From DATKMG01 sp035541995 (GTDB lineage: Bacteria > Acidobacteriota > Terriglobia > Versatilivoradales > Versatilivoraceae), in contig DATKMG010000125.1 in assembly GCA_035541995.1 (NCBI GenBank), positions 1 through 13,182 on the forward strand: a stretch of DNA of 13,182 bases. Reading direction: 5' to 3'. Positions 6,737 through 13,182 of this stretch are shown here, piece after piece. The position numbers were made by a program, and so were the translations under genes. Below the pieces are notes generated by a model that saw only the letters and a list, made by a program, of their open reading frames with translations, made no database searches and had not been told where the DNA came from. Each line of letters opens with the position of its first letter. Position 1 is the first letter of the stretch.

Positions 6737-6821
6737 CAATTATTTTCAGCTCAGGCAAAGACCTGTTTATTGCCGGGAAAAGGAGAAATTTGGGCCGACC
6801 GTGAAGTGCGAATCGAGCTGC

Positions 6822-6827
6822 TATAAT
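6822..6827 (+). promoter_or_regulatory. -10 box for the cytochrome/copper protein gene
   Basis: TATAAT lies 36 bases before the ATG at 6863. A purine block AGAGGAG at about 6836-6842 follows, which is rather far (about 20 bases) from the start to serve as the ribosome site. No convincing -35 is visible upstream. The gene is divergent from the GntR operon, but its promoter is about 90 bases from the GntR operator, so shared control is not obvious. Confidence 0.4.
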
Positions 6828-6862
6828 TAATAGGAAGAGGAGTTCTCGGCTCACGGGACGTC

Positions 6863-8206
6863 ATGCATCACTCGAAGCCACACTCAGGCTGTAGGGTTAT
6901 CATCGGATTGGCCATTCTGCTACTTTCGGGCAGTCCCACGAGGCTCTTTGGCCGCGCGCCGGAGTATCAGACTGTTACTCACTTGCCTTCCTTTTATCAG
7001 GACATTGTTCCCATTCTTCAGAAGCATTGCCAGGTCTGTCATCGCGAGAGCGGGATTGCTCCTATGCCACTGGTCACCTTCGAACAGACAAAAAAGTGGG
7101 CGTCTGAGATCGTACGAAAGGTATCCACGCGCAAAATGCCGCCATGGTTTGCTGATCCGGCAATCGGGAATTTTGCCAACGATCCTACACTGACAAAGGA
7201 GGAGATTGCATTAATTACCGATTGGGCGAATTCCGGAGCGATCGCGGGCGATCTGCGGAATGCGCCTCCGCCACTTCAATGGGTCGGCGGGTGGGACATT
7301 CCACAGCCCCAGCGCGTCTTGAGAATGTTAGAACCGGTGCCCATTCCATCTCAGGGCATTATCGAGTACACGTACGAAATCGTGCCGACCGGTTTCACCG
7401 AAGACAAGTGGGTGCAGATGTCACAAGTGCTTCCATCAAGCCGGGAGCATGTTCATCATGCGGTCATCTACATCCGGCCCCCGGAATCGCACTGGCTCCG
7501 GGGTGCCCCAATCGGCAAGCCTTTCACCGCATCCACCCTTTCCGATGCGATGGATATGCACGATGCTCATTTCACCACCAGCGACATGCTCCTTGTCTAT
7601 GCTCCGGGAAGTTCGCCGGACCAATTGCCCGAGGACATGGCGAAATTCATCCCCGCTGGTTCCGACCTGGTCTTTCAGATGCATTACACAACAAATGGTC
7701 ACGCGAGCGAAGACCAGACGAGTGTGGGCATAGTATTTGCCGAACACCCACCGAAGATGCGTGTCATTACGCTCCAGTTGACCAACGATAAATTTGTCAT
7801 TCCACCGGAAGCGGATGACTACAGAGTACAAGCGACCGGTTCGCTTCCCAACGACGCCACTCTCCTCGGCTTCTTCCCTCACATGCACCTGCGGGGAAAG
7901 CGATTTGAATACAACATCATCTACCCTGGGGGTGGTTTCAGAACGCTACTTCGAGTGAATTACGACTTCTATTGGCAATTGAGCTATCGGCTGGCAAAAC
8001 CCCTGGGCTTGAAAGCGGGAACCATCCTTCAGGCAGTAGCCTGGTTCGACAATTCTCGCAACAATCCACAAAATCCTGATCCAACTAAAGAGGTCCGCTG
8101 GGGAGACCAAACCACCGATGAAATGATGGTGGGCTTTTTCGACGTCGCTGTTCCTGCCGGCCTCGACAAGTGGCACTACTTCATCAGGCATCCCGCGGAA
8201 AAATGA
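6863..8206 (+). CDS. Secreted c-type cytochrome fused to PHM-like copper monooxygenase domain
   Basis: The 447-residue protein starts with a signal-like segment (RVIIGLAILLLSGS, 11-24). A cytochrome c domain follows with heme motif CQVCH (56-60) and a possible distal Met in MPPWF (92-96). The rest resembles the two copper domains of ascorbate-dependent type II monooxygenases (PHM/DBM fold). It shows HVHH (196-199) and H274 (FQMHY) as candidate CuH ligands, then HMH (340-342) and a Met in DEMMVGFFD (419-427) as candidate CuM ligands. The order HH, H, HxH, M matches that family. It is likely periplasmic, perhaps a heme-fed oxidase or monooxygenase; the substrate is unknown. It is convergent with the hydrolase gene, 54 bases away. 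Confidence 0.85.
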   Translation: MHHSKPHSGCRVIIGLAILLLSGSPTRLFGRAPEYQTVTHLPSFYQDIVPILQKHCQVCHRESGIAPMPLVTFEQTKKWASEIVRKVSTRKMPPWFADPAIGNFANDPTLTKEEIALITDWANSGAIAGDLRNAPPPLQWVGGWDIPQPQRVLRMLEPVPIPSQGIIEYTYEIVPTGFTEDKWVQMSQVLPSSREHVHHAVIYIRPPESHWLRGAPIGKPFTASTLSDAMDMHDAHFTTSDMLLVYAPGSSPDQLPEDMAKFIPAGSDLVFQMHYTTNGHASEDQTSVGIVFAEHPPKMRVITLQLTNDKFVIPPEADDYRVQATGSLPNDATLLGFFPHMHLRGKRFEYNIIYPGGGFRTLLRVNYDFYWQLSYRLAKPLGLKAGTILQAVAWFDNSRNNPQNPDPTKEVRWGDQTTDEMMVGFFDVAVPAGLDKWHYFIRHPAEK

Positions 8207-8260
8207 AGTCGTGTCTGGGGGTGGAACCAACTGACTCGAAGTGGGCCACAGGATGAACAT

Positions 8261-9190
8261 TTACTCGGGCGAATCCGGCTTCAACAGGCCCAGGCTGTGC
8301 AGCCACTTGATGCAGAGTTGCGGCCAGCTCGATGGAAGTTTACCGTTCTGGCGCACACCGAAATCGTGATCGCCGCTCGCGAAGATGTGCAGCTCGACTG
8401 GGATGCCGGCGCGCTTCAAAGCAATGTACATGAACGCGCTATTTTCCGGGATGGACCCACCATATTTTTCACTGTCGTCGTTAGCGTGGGCCAGGAAAAT
8501 CGGGGGCGTATTGGCCGGAATGCGGAGCCCCGGCCAGATTTCACCCTTGTCCTTGGCCTTCAGATAACCTGAATAGCACAGGACGGCAAAATCGGGCCGG
8601 CAGCTGATCTGGTCGATTGCGTCGATCGGTTCGTATCTCCGCTTCTCGAAACTCGTGGCTGTCGCGAGCGCAAGATGACCACCGGCCGAGAAGCCGACCA
8701 TCCCGATCCGATTCGGGTCGATTCCCCATTCCATGGCCCGGCTGCGGACAATGCTCACGGCCCTCTGGGCGTCGAGTAGCGGGCCCAAGGGAGGCTCGCG
8801 GGGGACATCCCCGGGTCGCCGTGGTACACGATACTTTAGAATAATGCCGGTCATGCCTTGCGAATTCAGCCACGACGCCACTTCCTCTCCTTCGAGTTCC
8901 CAGTAAAGATCCCAATAGCCCCCTCCGGGACAGATCAGCATCGCTGTTCCCGTGCTCTTGTCCTTGGCTGGCTGATAAATTGTGAGTGTCGGCTTGGTGA
9001 CATTGGTAATTAGCTTGGTTGGTCCAACGATTGGAGACGGATGAATGCGGCTGTTTTCCTGGTCGTTGATGCCAGCGTCTCCTGGCACTTTCCCCGGCCA
9101 CAGATCGACCACCAGAGGATCTGCCGCCATACCTGTACAGACCAGAAATTCGCCAAAAAGTAGGGAGACAGCAAAAGCGATTCGGTGCAT
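8261..9190 (-). CDS. Secreted alpha/beta hydrolase (BD-FAE / acetylxylan-esterase-like)
   Basis: This 309-residue protein has an N-terminal signal peptide (MHRIAFAVSLLFGEFLVCTGMAA). LLICPGGGY-type sequence at 85-92 forms the oxyanion-hole loop. GFSAGG (166-171) carries the nucleophile Ser168, AHANDD (234-239) the acid (Asp238 or Asp239), and GDHDFGVR (273-280) the catalytic His275, giving a complete triad. The pattern and length fit esterases that remove acetyl or feruloyl groups from plant polysaccharides, though a general carboxylesterase cannot be excluded. The start is supported by the signal peptide; GGAAGG lies about 13 bases upstream. Together with the beta-helix protein it suggests growth on complex polysaccharides. 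Confidence 0.88.
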   Translation of the reverse strand: MHRIAFAVSLLFGEFLVCTGMAADPLVVDLWPGKVPGDAGINDQENSRIHPSPIVGPTKLITNVTKPTLTIYQPAKDKSTGTAMLICPGGGYWDLYWELEGEEVASWLNSQGMTGIILKYRVPRRPGDVPREPPLGPLLDAQRAVSIVRSRAMEWGIDPNRIGMVGFSAGGHLALATATSFEKRRYEPIDAIDQISCRPDFAVLCYSGYLKAKDKGEIWPGLRIPANTPPIFLAHANDDSEKYGGSIPENSAFMYIALKRAGIPVELHIFASGDHDFGVRQNGKLPSSWPQLCIKWLHSLGLLKPDSPE

Positions 9191-9256
9191 GGGGGAGATC
9201 CCTTCCGGGGGGTGCCAAAATCGGCGGTTTTAAGGAGTATCGGATGCCACCGTACC

Positions 9257-9359
9257 GGGTCAGTTACACAGGGGATATTGTAGGGCGTTTCTGTGAAACG
9301 CCGCATGTTTAGGCGGTTGACACAACCGCCCTACAGCAAAAACCCCGCAAGACTGACCC
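9257..9359. repeat. Composite palindromic repeat with two hairpins (REP/MITE-like)
   Basis: The outer arms GGGTCAGT (9257-9264) and ACTGACCC (9352-9359) are exact reverse complements, with GGGG/CCCC further in (9271-9274, 9343-9346). Inside, TGTAGGG (9279-9285) pairs with CCCTACA (9329-9335). The core holds two hairpins with 8-bp perfect stems: GGCGTTTC-TGT-GAAACGCC (9284-9302) and GGCGGTTG-ACA-CAACCGCC (9312-9330). The unit can fold as a three-way structure on either strand. TGTAGGGCGG-type palindromes are recurrent dispersed repeats in environmental genomes, by my recollection. It lies between the hydrolase and kinase genes. Confidence 0.8.
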
Positions 9360-9448
9360 ATTCCTGCCACTGCAAAATCAGCCAGAGTGCCTGGAGCAAA
9401 GCCTGCATCCAGTTACGATGGTAGCCTAACTGACCGTCCGCCTTGCCC

Positions 9449-12157
9449 TCACTGGCCCGCCTCCAACTGCATCATCCAGATGTCGGAGTGAAATTCGTCG
9501 AGGTTGGTGACGATTTTGTCTCTAGCCACGCTCACTTCCATGTGATTCAACTCGGAAATACCCGCGTAGACACGCTGGGAACCGTGAAAGTGCTGAATGG
9601 CGAAAGGAGCACGGAGGGGCTTCTTGGTTTTTGGATCCAGCTGCAGGGCCCAGACACAGGTGAAGCCATCGCGGTTCGAGGTGAAGTACATGGTGTTGCC
9701 GTCGGGAGAAAACTGCTGCTTGTCGTCGTGGTACTCGCCGCTGGTGAGCTGGATCCAGCGGTCTGGCCCTGCGGGAACGAAGTTCTCCACCGGCGTCACG
9801 TAGATGCGGTAGTGTTCCTGATCGGCGCCGGTCTGCATCAGGAATCCCATCCATTTGTCGTCCCAGGAAAAGTAAGGGTTCCACAGGTGATGCTGCGGAT
9901 CGCTCAACACATCCGATATTTTACCCGTCGAGACATCCACCAGCCCAATGTGATCGAAACCACCGCCAAAAGCGCCTTTCTCCGTCAGCAGTCGCGTGTT
10001 ATCGGCCGAGAAGCCGCCCGGCCCTCCACATTCCCGGCAGATCTGGCGCGGCGTACCCCCGGCGGTCGAGATGGAGTAGATGTCAGGCTCGGCCGGGGCG
10101 CTGTTGAAGAAGTAGTAGGCAACCAACAAGCCATCCGGAGAAATGCTGGGAGAGGACCCTCGGTTTATTGGGAAATCTTGAACCAGCTGCGTTTCTCGTC
10201 CCGTCGTCAGATCCTTTACGACAAGACGGTTACTGGAAAAAAAAGCCACCTTCTTGCCGTCTCGGGAAAGCGAGGGAGCATCATCGCGAAGCCCCTCCAC
10301 ATGGGTCAAACTCTGAGGCTCGCCCGTTACCCGTGCGTGATCAGTGTCGATTGGAATGGACCAAAGGTTCGTACTGCCCGTTGAGCTGTCGAAGACCATG
10401 CGCCCGTTTCCGGAGACGCTAGGAGAAGTGGCAAAGCCCGTGGCGAAGGTGAGTTGCTCCGGATCAGAAGTCACTTTGCCATCGCTTGTCATTGCCACTC
10501 GAAACAGGTTATTAGTGTCACCGGTCGCTCGGCTAAAGATGACCCCTTGGTAACCGGAATTCGGGTCGAGCATCCAGACTAATGGCGCCGGGGCGCGATT
10601 CTCACCGGGTAGCAGTGTGGGCGCAACGACCTCTTCGAGCTTTCCACCGGAGATCGAGATCATCCACCACCGCTTGAGGTCCTGGTCCTGCCGACCGCTT
10701 CGGGATGCAAGTGCGAGAACCTTGCTTCCATCGGGGGAAACGATTGGAATGCTACCCAAACCCATCTCCGGGTGGATCGTGACTGGAGTGCCGCCTGTAC
10801 GAGGGACCGTGAAAAGGCGGCGCAAGGCTTCGATCCCGCGTGCAAACACGATCGACGACCCGTCCCGGGTGTAAAGCGGGCCGAGACCGTCGCTGGCGAT
10901 CAGCCGGGCATCGCCGCCCAGCGCCGGTATCTCATATATGTCGCCATGCGAGACATAGGCGATTTGCGTTCCATCGGGAGAAAAGATCGGGGAAGAGGCC
11001 CCTTCCTTTTCATGCGTGACCTGAATGGCCTTGCCGCCGCCGATCTGCTGGACCCAGATGTCCGGGTTCGGCCCGGTAGCGGACGACATGTACGCGAGTA
11101 ACTTCCCGTCTGCAGAGATCGATGGTCCAAAGGAAACGCCGTTCGAAGTCAGTCGGGTGAGCGAGCGTTCCGCGGGTTTTCCCGGCTTGGAATGCCACCA
11201 GAACCAAGAGGAGAGTGCCGCCAGGAGAACGACAGCGGCGATCAAGCCAAGTGCGAGCCAGCTTCGGCTTCGCATTCTGGGAGTAGGCGCGAGAGTCAAC
11301 TTCCCCGAATCCGACTCTTCTTTCAGTTCTTCGAGCGCGACCTTCAGATCCGCCATGTGCTGGAAACGGCGATCCGGGTCCTTCCGCAGGCAACGCATGA
11401 CGATGCGCTCGAGTTCCCGGGGGATACGGGAGTCGAGTTCGGCGAGAGGCCTGGGTTCCTGCTGCAGAATCGAAGCCAGCGTGGACATGCGGTTGTCGCC
11501 CTGGAAGGGGCGGCGGCCAGTGAGCATCTCGTAAAGCACGGCGCCGAACGAGAAGATGTCGGAACGCGCGTCCACCGGCTTCCCTTGCGCCTGCTCGGGA
11601 GACATGTAGGCAGCGGTTCCCACGATGGTACCTTCTTCGGTCTGGCCTTTGAAGGTTTGCGTTGCGCCCTCAGCATTCTCTTCCGGAGCCGTAAGCTTGG
11701 CTAGGCCGAAATCGAGCACTTTGACGATTCCGTTGGCGCCGACCATGATGTTACCCGGCTTGATGTCGCGATGGATGATGCCTGCCGCGTTCGCTGCCGC
11801 CAGCGCGCTGGCGATGGGGATGGTGTACTTCAATACATCAGCCACCGGCAGGCCGACGCCGGGGATCAACTGTTGCAGAGTCTTGCCGTCTACGAACTCC
11901 ATCACGATGAAGTCGGTTTCGTCACCCTGATCGATTTCGTGGATAGTGATGATGTTCGGGTGGTTCAGCGAGGAGGCGGATTTGGCCTCCTGAATGAACC
12001 GCTGCTTGCGCGATTCGTCTTTAAGCTGTTCGGGGCGGAGGACCTTGATGCAGACGAAACGGTCGAGGCGGAGATCCCGGGCTTTGTAGACCACACCCAT
12101 CCCGCCCTCGCCGAGTTTCTCAAGAATTTGATAATGCGAAAGGGTCTGGCCGATCAT
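9449..12157 (-). CDS. Membrane-anchored Ser/Thr protein kinase with TolB/PD40 propeller
   Basis: From the ATG at 12157 (AAGG ribosome site nine bases upstream; a frame opening at 12199 lacks one) the protein has 902 residues. The kinase domain (about 9-280) is complete: GEGGMG loop (16-21), K38, E57, HRDIKPGN (129-136), DFG (149-151), SPE (186-188) and D200. A basic stretch and one membrane helix (about 300-320) follow. The extracytoplasmic part (330-902) contains at least eight PD40/WD40-like units, such as SISADGKLLAYMS, FSPDGTQIAYVS, LSRDGKKVAFFS, SISPDGLLVAYY and FSPDGNTMYFTS, so it should form a beta-propeller sensor. This Pkn architecture is widespread in acidobacteria. Ligand and substrates are unknown. 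Confidence 0.93.
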   Translation of the reverse strand: MIGQTLSHYQILEKLGEGGMGVVYKARDLRLDRFVCIKVLRPEQLKDESRKQRFIQEAKSASSLNHPNIITIHEIDQGDETDFIVMEFVDGKTLQQLIPGVGLPVADVLKYTIPIASALAAANAAGIIHRDIKPGNIMVGANGIVKVLDFGLAKLTAPEENAEGATQTFKGQTEEGTIVGTAAYMSPEQAQGKPVDARSDIFSFGAVLYEMLTGRRPFQGDNRMSTLASILQQEPRPLAELDSRIPRELERIVMRCLRKDPDRRFQHMADLKVALEELKEESDSGKLTLAPTPRMRSRSWLALGLIAAVVLLAALSSWFWWHSKPGKPAERSLTRLTSNGVSFGPSISADGKLLAYMSSATGPNPDIWVQQIGGGKAIQVTHEKEGASSPIFSPDGTQIAYVSHGDIYEIPALGGDARLIASDGLGPLYTRDGSSIVFARGIEALRRLFTVPRTGGTPVTIHPEMGLGSIPIVSPDGSKVLALASRSGRQDQDLKRWWMISISGGKLEEVVAPTLLPGENRAPAPLVWMLDPNSGYQGVIFSRATGDTNNLFRVAMTSDGKVTSDPEQLTFATGFATSPSVSGNGRMVFDSSTGSTNLWSIPIDTDHARVTGEPQSLTHVEGLRDDAPSLSRDGKKVAFFSSNRLVVKDLTTGRETQLVQDFPINRGSSPSISPDGLLVAYYFFNSAPAEPDIYSISTAGGTPRQICRECGGPGGFSADNTRLLTEKGAFGGGFDHIGLVDVSTGKISDVLSDPQHHLWNPYFSWDDKWMGFLMQTGADQEHYRIYVTPVENFVPAGPDRWIQLTSGEYHDDKQQFSPDGNTMYFTSNRDGFTCVWALQLDPKTKKPLRAPFAIQHFHGSQRVYAGISELNHMEVSVARDKIVTNLDEFHSDIWMMQLEAGQ

Positions 12158-12216
12158 ATCGATCCCTTCTCTCTGGTAGAGTGAGCATTGACCCAACAAC
12201 TGTTACCGGGAAGGCC

Positions 12217-12252
12217 ACAGGAGTCCTGTATTATAGAAACTTGCAAATTATA
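12217..12252 (-). promoter_or_regulatory. Tandem -10 boxes and dyad upstream of the kinase gene
   Basis: On the minus strand, TATAAT occurs twice, at 12252-12247 and 12235-12230, 17 bases apart. No strong -35 is seen. The second box is followed directly by ACAGGA-C-TCCTGT (12229-12217), a perfect 6-bp dyad over the expected transcription start. It may be an operator or a small 5' UTR hairpin. The leader would be about 65 bases. Confidence 0.5.
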
Positions 12253-12262
12253 GTGACACCGC

Positions 12263-12340
12263 CCCCTCACCCCGGTCCCTCTCCCCCCGGCGGGGGAAGG
12301 GGTGGAGGTTTGATAAACTTCCACAAGGTCGGGTGAGGGG
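12263..12340. repeat. GC-rich composite palindromic repeat (REP-like)
   Basis: CCCCTCACCC (12263-12272) pairs with GGGTGAGGGG (12331-12340). Within are a C5/G5 hairpin (12284-12296) and TGGAGGTTT-GAT-AAACTTCCA (12303-12323), a 9-bp stem with one G-T wobble. This CCCTCACCCC...CTCTCCCC type of sequence is a common dispersed repeat in GC-rich bacteria and is unrelated in sequence to the repeat at 9257-9359. It lies between the metallohydrolase stop and the kinase promoter, where it could also act as a transcript 3' end. Confidence 0.75.
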
Positions 12341-12417
12341 TGAGATGGCACTAAGAAATGTAAGAGTCAATAGTGGCATCTCCTCCGGCTTCAGGCAGGC
12401 GTTAAATTCCCCGGGCA

Positions 12418-13182
12418 CTAAGCTCCCCCAGTTTGAAGGCGGTGCGCTTCTTCCGCTCGTTCCTCATAGATTGCCTGCCCCATTTGGAACGCCTCGATGG
12501 AAGATTTCTTGTCACCCTCGCTGGCAAATTTAGCCTCTGTTTTCAGCCATTGAATTGCCATATCCAGATAACGGATGTAGTAACGGGCGTCATCCCAACT
12601 GCGAATCGGCTGGCCATCCAGAATCACATAGCACGGGGAGCTGTGCGCAAAAACAGTTTCGGGCCGACGCGTTCCAAAATAGTTGCCGTGCAGGGTGCCG
12701 GCTTCGATGTGCACCGTGGAGAAGTTCAACCCCGCAGTCCGATAGGGCTTGATATCCTCGAAGGCCCGGGCTGCGATCCAGCAGCTTTGGCGTACCGGAT
12801 GCTCCATTCGAATCTCAGAGTGATTTCTCGGGCCTGAAGGTGTTGCTTCTGCGATCGCCTGGCCATTACAGACAACTTCGAGGTGATGATAGGGCAACTG
12901 GGATTCTGCCGCCGCCTCAATCTGGACAATTGGCTTCTTTCCCTTTGAGTCCAGGTTTAGTGTTGCCCCGGGAGCCCTGCTGTTGACCCGGCAGGAGAGG
13001 ATCGGACTGTTGGTGACGAAGGTCCGCCCTGCCTTGAGTGCATCGATCCAGCCCTGATAGGTCAACGACCCGTCCACTTGGGCGTAGACACGGTTCGCCC
13101 CGACCGTAACAAACGTTGTCATCTTGTCCGTTCCAGCCGTTGCCGTCAGGCGAAATCCGCAATTAAGAAAGCGATACCACAA
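12418..13182 (-). CDS. CehA/McbA-family (PHP-type) metallohydrolase, C-terminal part
   Basis: An open frame enters from the right edge and ends with TAG at 12420-12418, giving 254 residues with the N-terminus outside the window; the TTG at the very edge is not evidence of a start. WYRFLNCGFRLTATAGTDKM carries the AGTD motif that closes the PHP metal site, and VGANRVYAQV followed by LTYQGWIDALKAGRTFVTNSPIL is the conserved segment after it in CehA/McbA-like proteins. A beta-sandwich-like region (PIVQIEAAAESQLP, LEVVCNGQ) and a helical tail (MAIQWLKTEAKFASE, QAIYEERAEEAHR) follow. The family includes carbaryl hydrolases, but most members have unknown substrates. The gene reads toward the kinase gene, 260 bases away. 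Confidence 0.78.
   Translation of the reverse strand: MWYRFLNCGFRLTATAGTDKMTTFVTVGANRVYAQVDGSLTYQGWIDALKAGRTFVTNSPILSCRVNSRAPGATLNLDSKGKKPIVQIEAAAESQLPYHHLEVVCNGQAIAEATPSGPRNHSEIRMEHPVRQSCWIAARAFEDIKPYRTAGLNFSTVHIEAGTLHGNYFGTRRPETVFAHSSPCYVILDGQPIRSWDDARYYIRYLDMAIQWLKTEAKFASEGDKKSSIEAFQMGQAIYEERAEEAHRLQTGGA

Noticed and set aside
8541..9218. 225-codon minus-strand frame overlapping the hydrolase
   Set aside because: Same strand but a different frame from the hydrolase with its complete catalytic triad; Arg/Gly-rich composition typical of an off-frame reading.
9443..10384. 313-codon plus-strand frame
   Set aside because: Antisense to the propeller part of the kinase gene, with no recognisable domain or ribosome site.
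9257..12340. CRISPR array or paired transposon ends suggested by the two palindromic elements around the kinase
   Set aside because: The two elements are unrelated in sequence, there are no regularly spaced direct repeats, and no cas or transposase gene lies between them.

Overview
The window looks like accessory chromosomal DNA from an environmental bacterium, most likely an acidobacterium. That is inferred from gene content: a Pkn-type Ser/Thr kinase fused to a PD40/TolB-like propeller, a CxxCH cytochrome fused to a PHM-like copper domain, a CehA/McbA-type PHP metallohydrolase and a BD-FAE-like secreted esterase are a familiar acidobacterial set. No rRNA, tRNA or other taxonomic marker is present, so the assignment is not proven.

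Layout. Positions 1-1082 (minus) hold most of an IS110-family DEDD transposase that runs off the left edge. The roughly 640 bp upstream of it (1083-1724) has no convincing gene. It is rich in hairpins, and in IS110-group elements this is where the bridge RNA is encoded. It also holds a perfect 16-bp inverted repeat and the promoter of a six-helix membrane protein (1725-2423, plus). A secreted parallel beta-helix protein follows on the minus strand (2533-3765).

Positions 4263-6692 carry a compact minus-strand cluster, read right to left: a YtrA-type GntR regulator, a slipin (SPFH) membrane protein, a 51-aa small ORF at 5218-5373, a four-helix membrane protein, a two-helix membrane protein and a 62-aa soluble protein. 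The gaps are 6, 23, 4, 44 and 73 nt, so it reads as one operon. A 24-bp imperfect palindrome overlaps its promoter and probably binds the GntR protein. This is the best candidate for a little-described system: a self-regulated, membrane-associated SPFH cassette.

Divergent from it, the secreted cytochrome/copper-monooxygenase-like protein (6863-8206, plus) meets a secreted alpha/beta hydrolase (8261-9190, minus). Next come the receptor-like kinase (9449-12157, minus) and the C-terminal part of a CehA/McbA-family metallohydrolase (12418 to the right edge, minus). Two different composite palindromic repeats, at 9257-9359 and 12263-12340, sit in the gaps on either side of the kinase gene. They look like REP- or MITE-type dispersed repeats.
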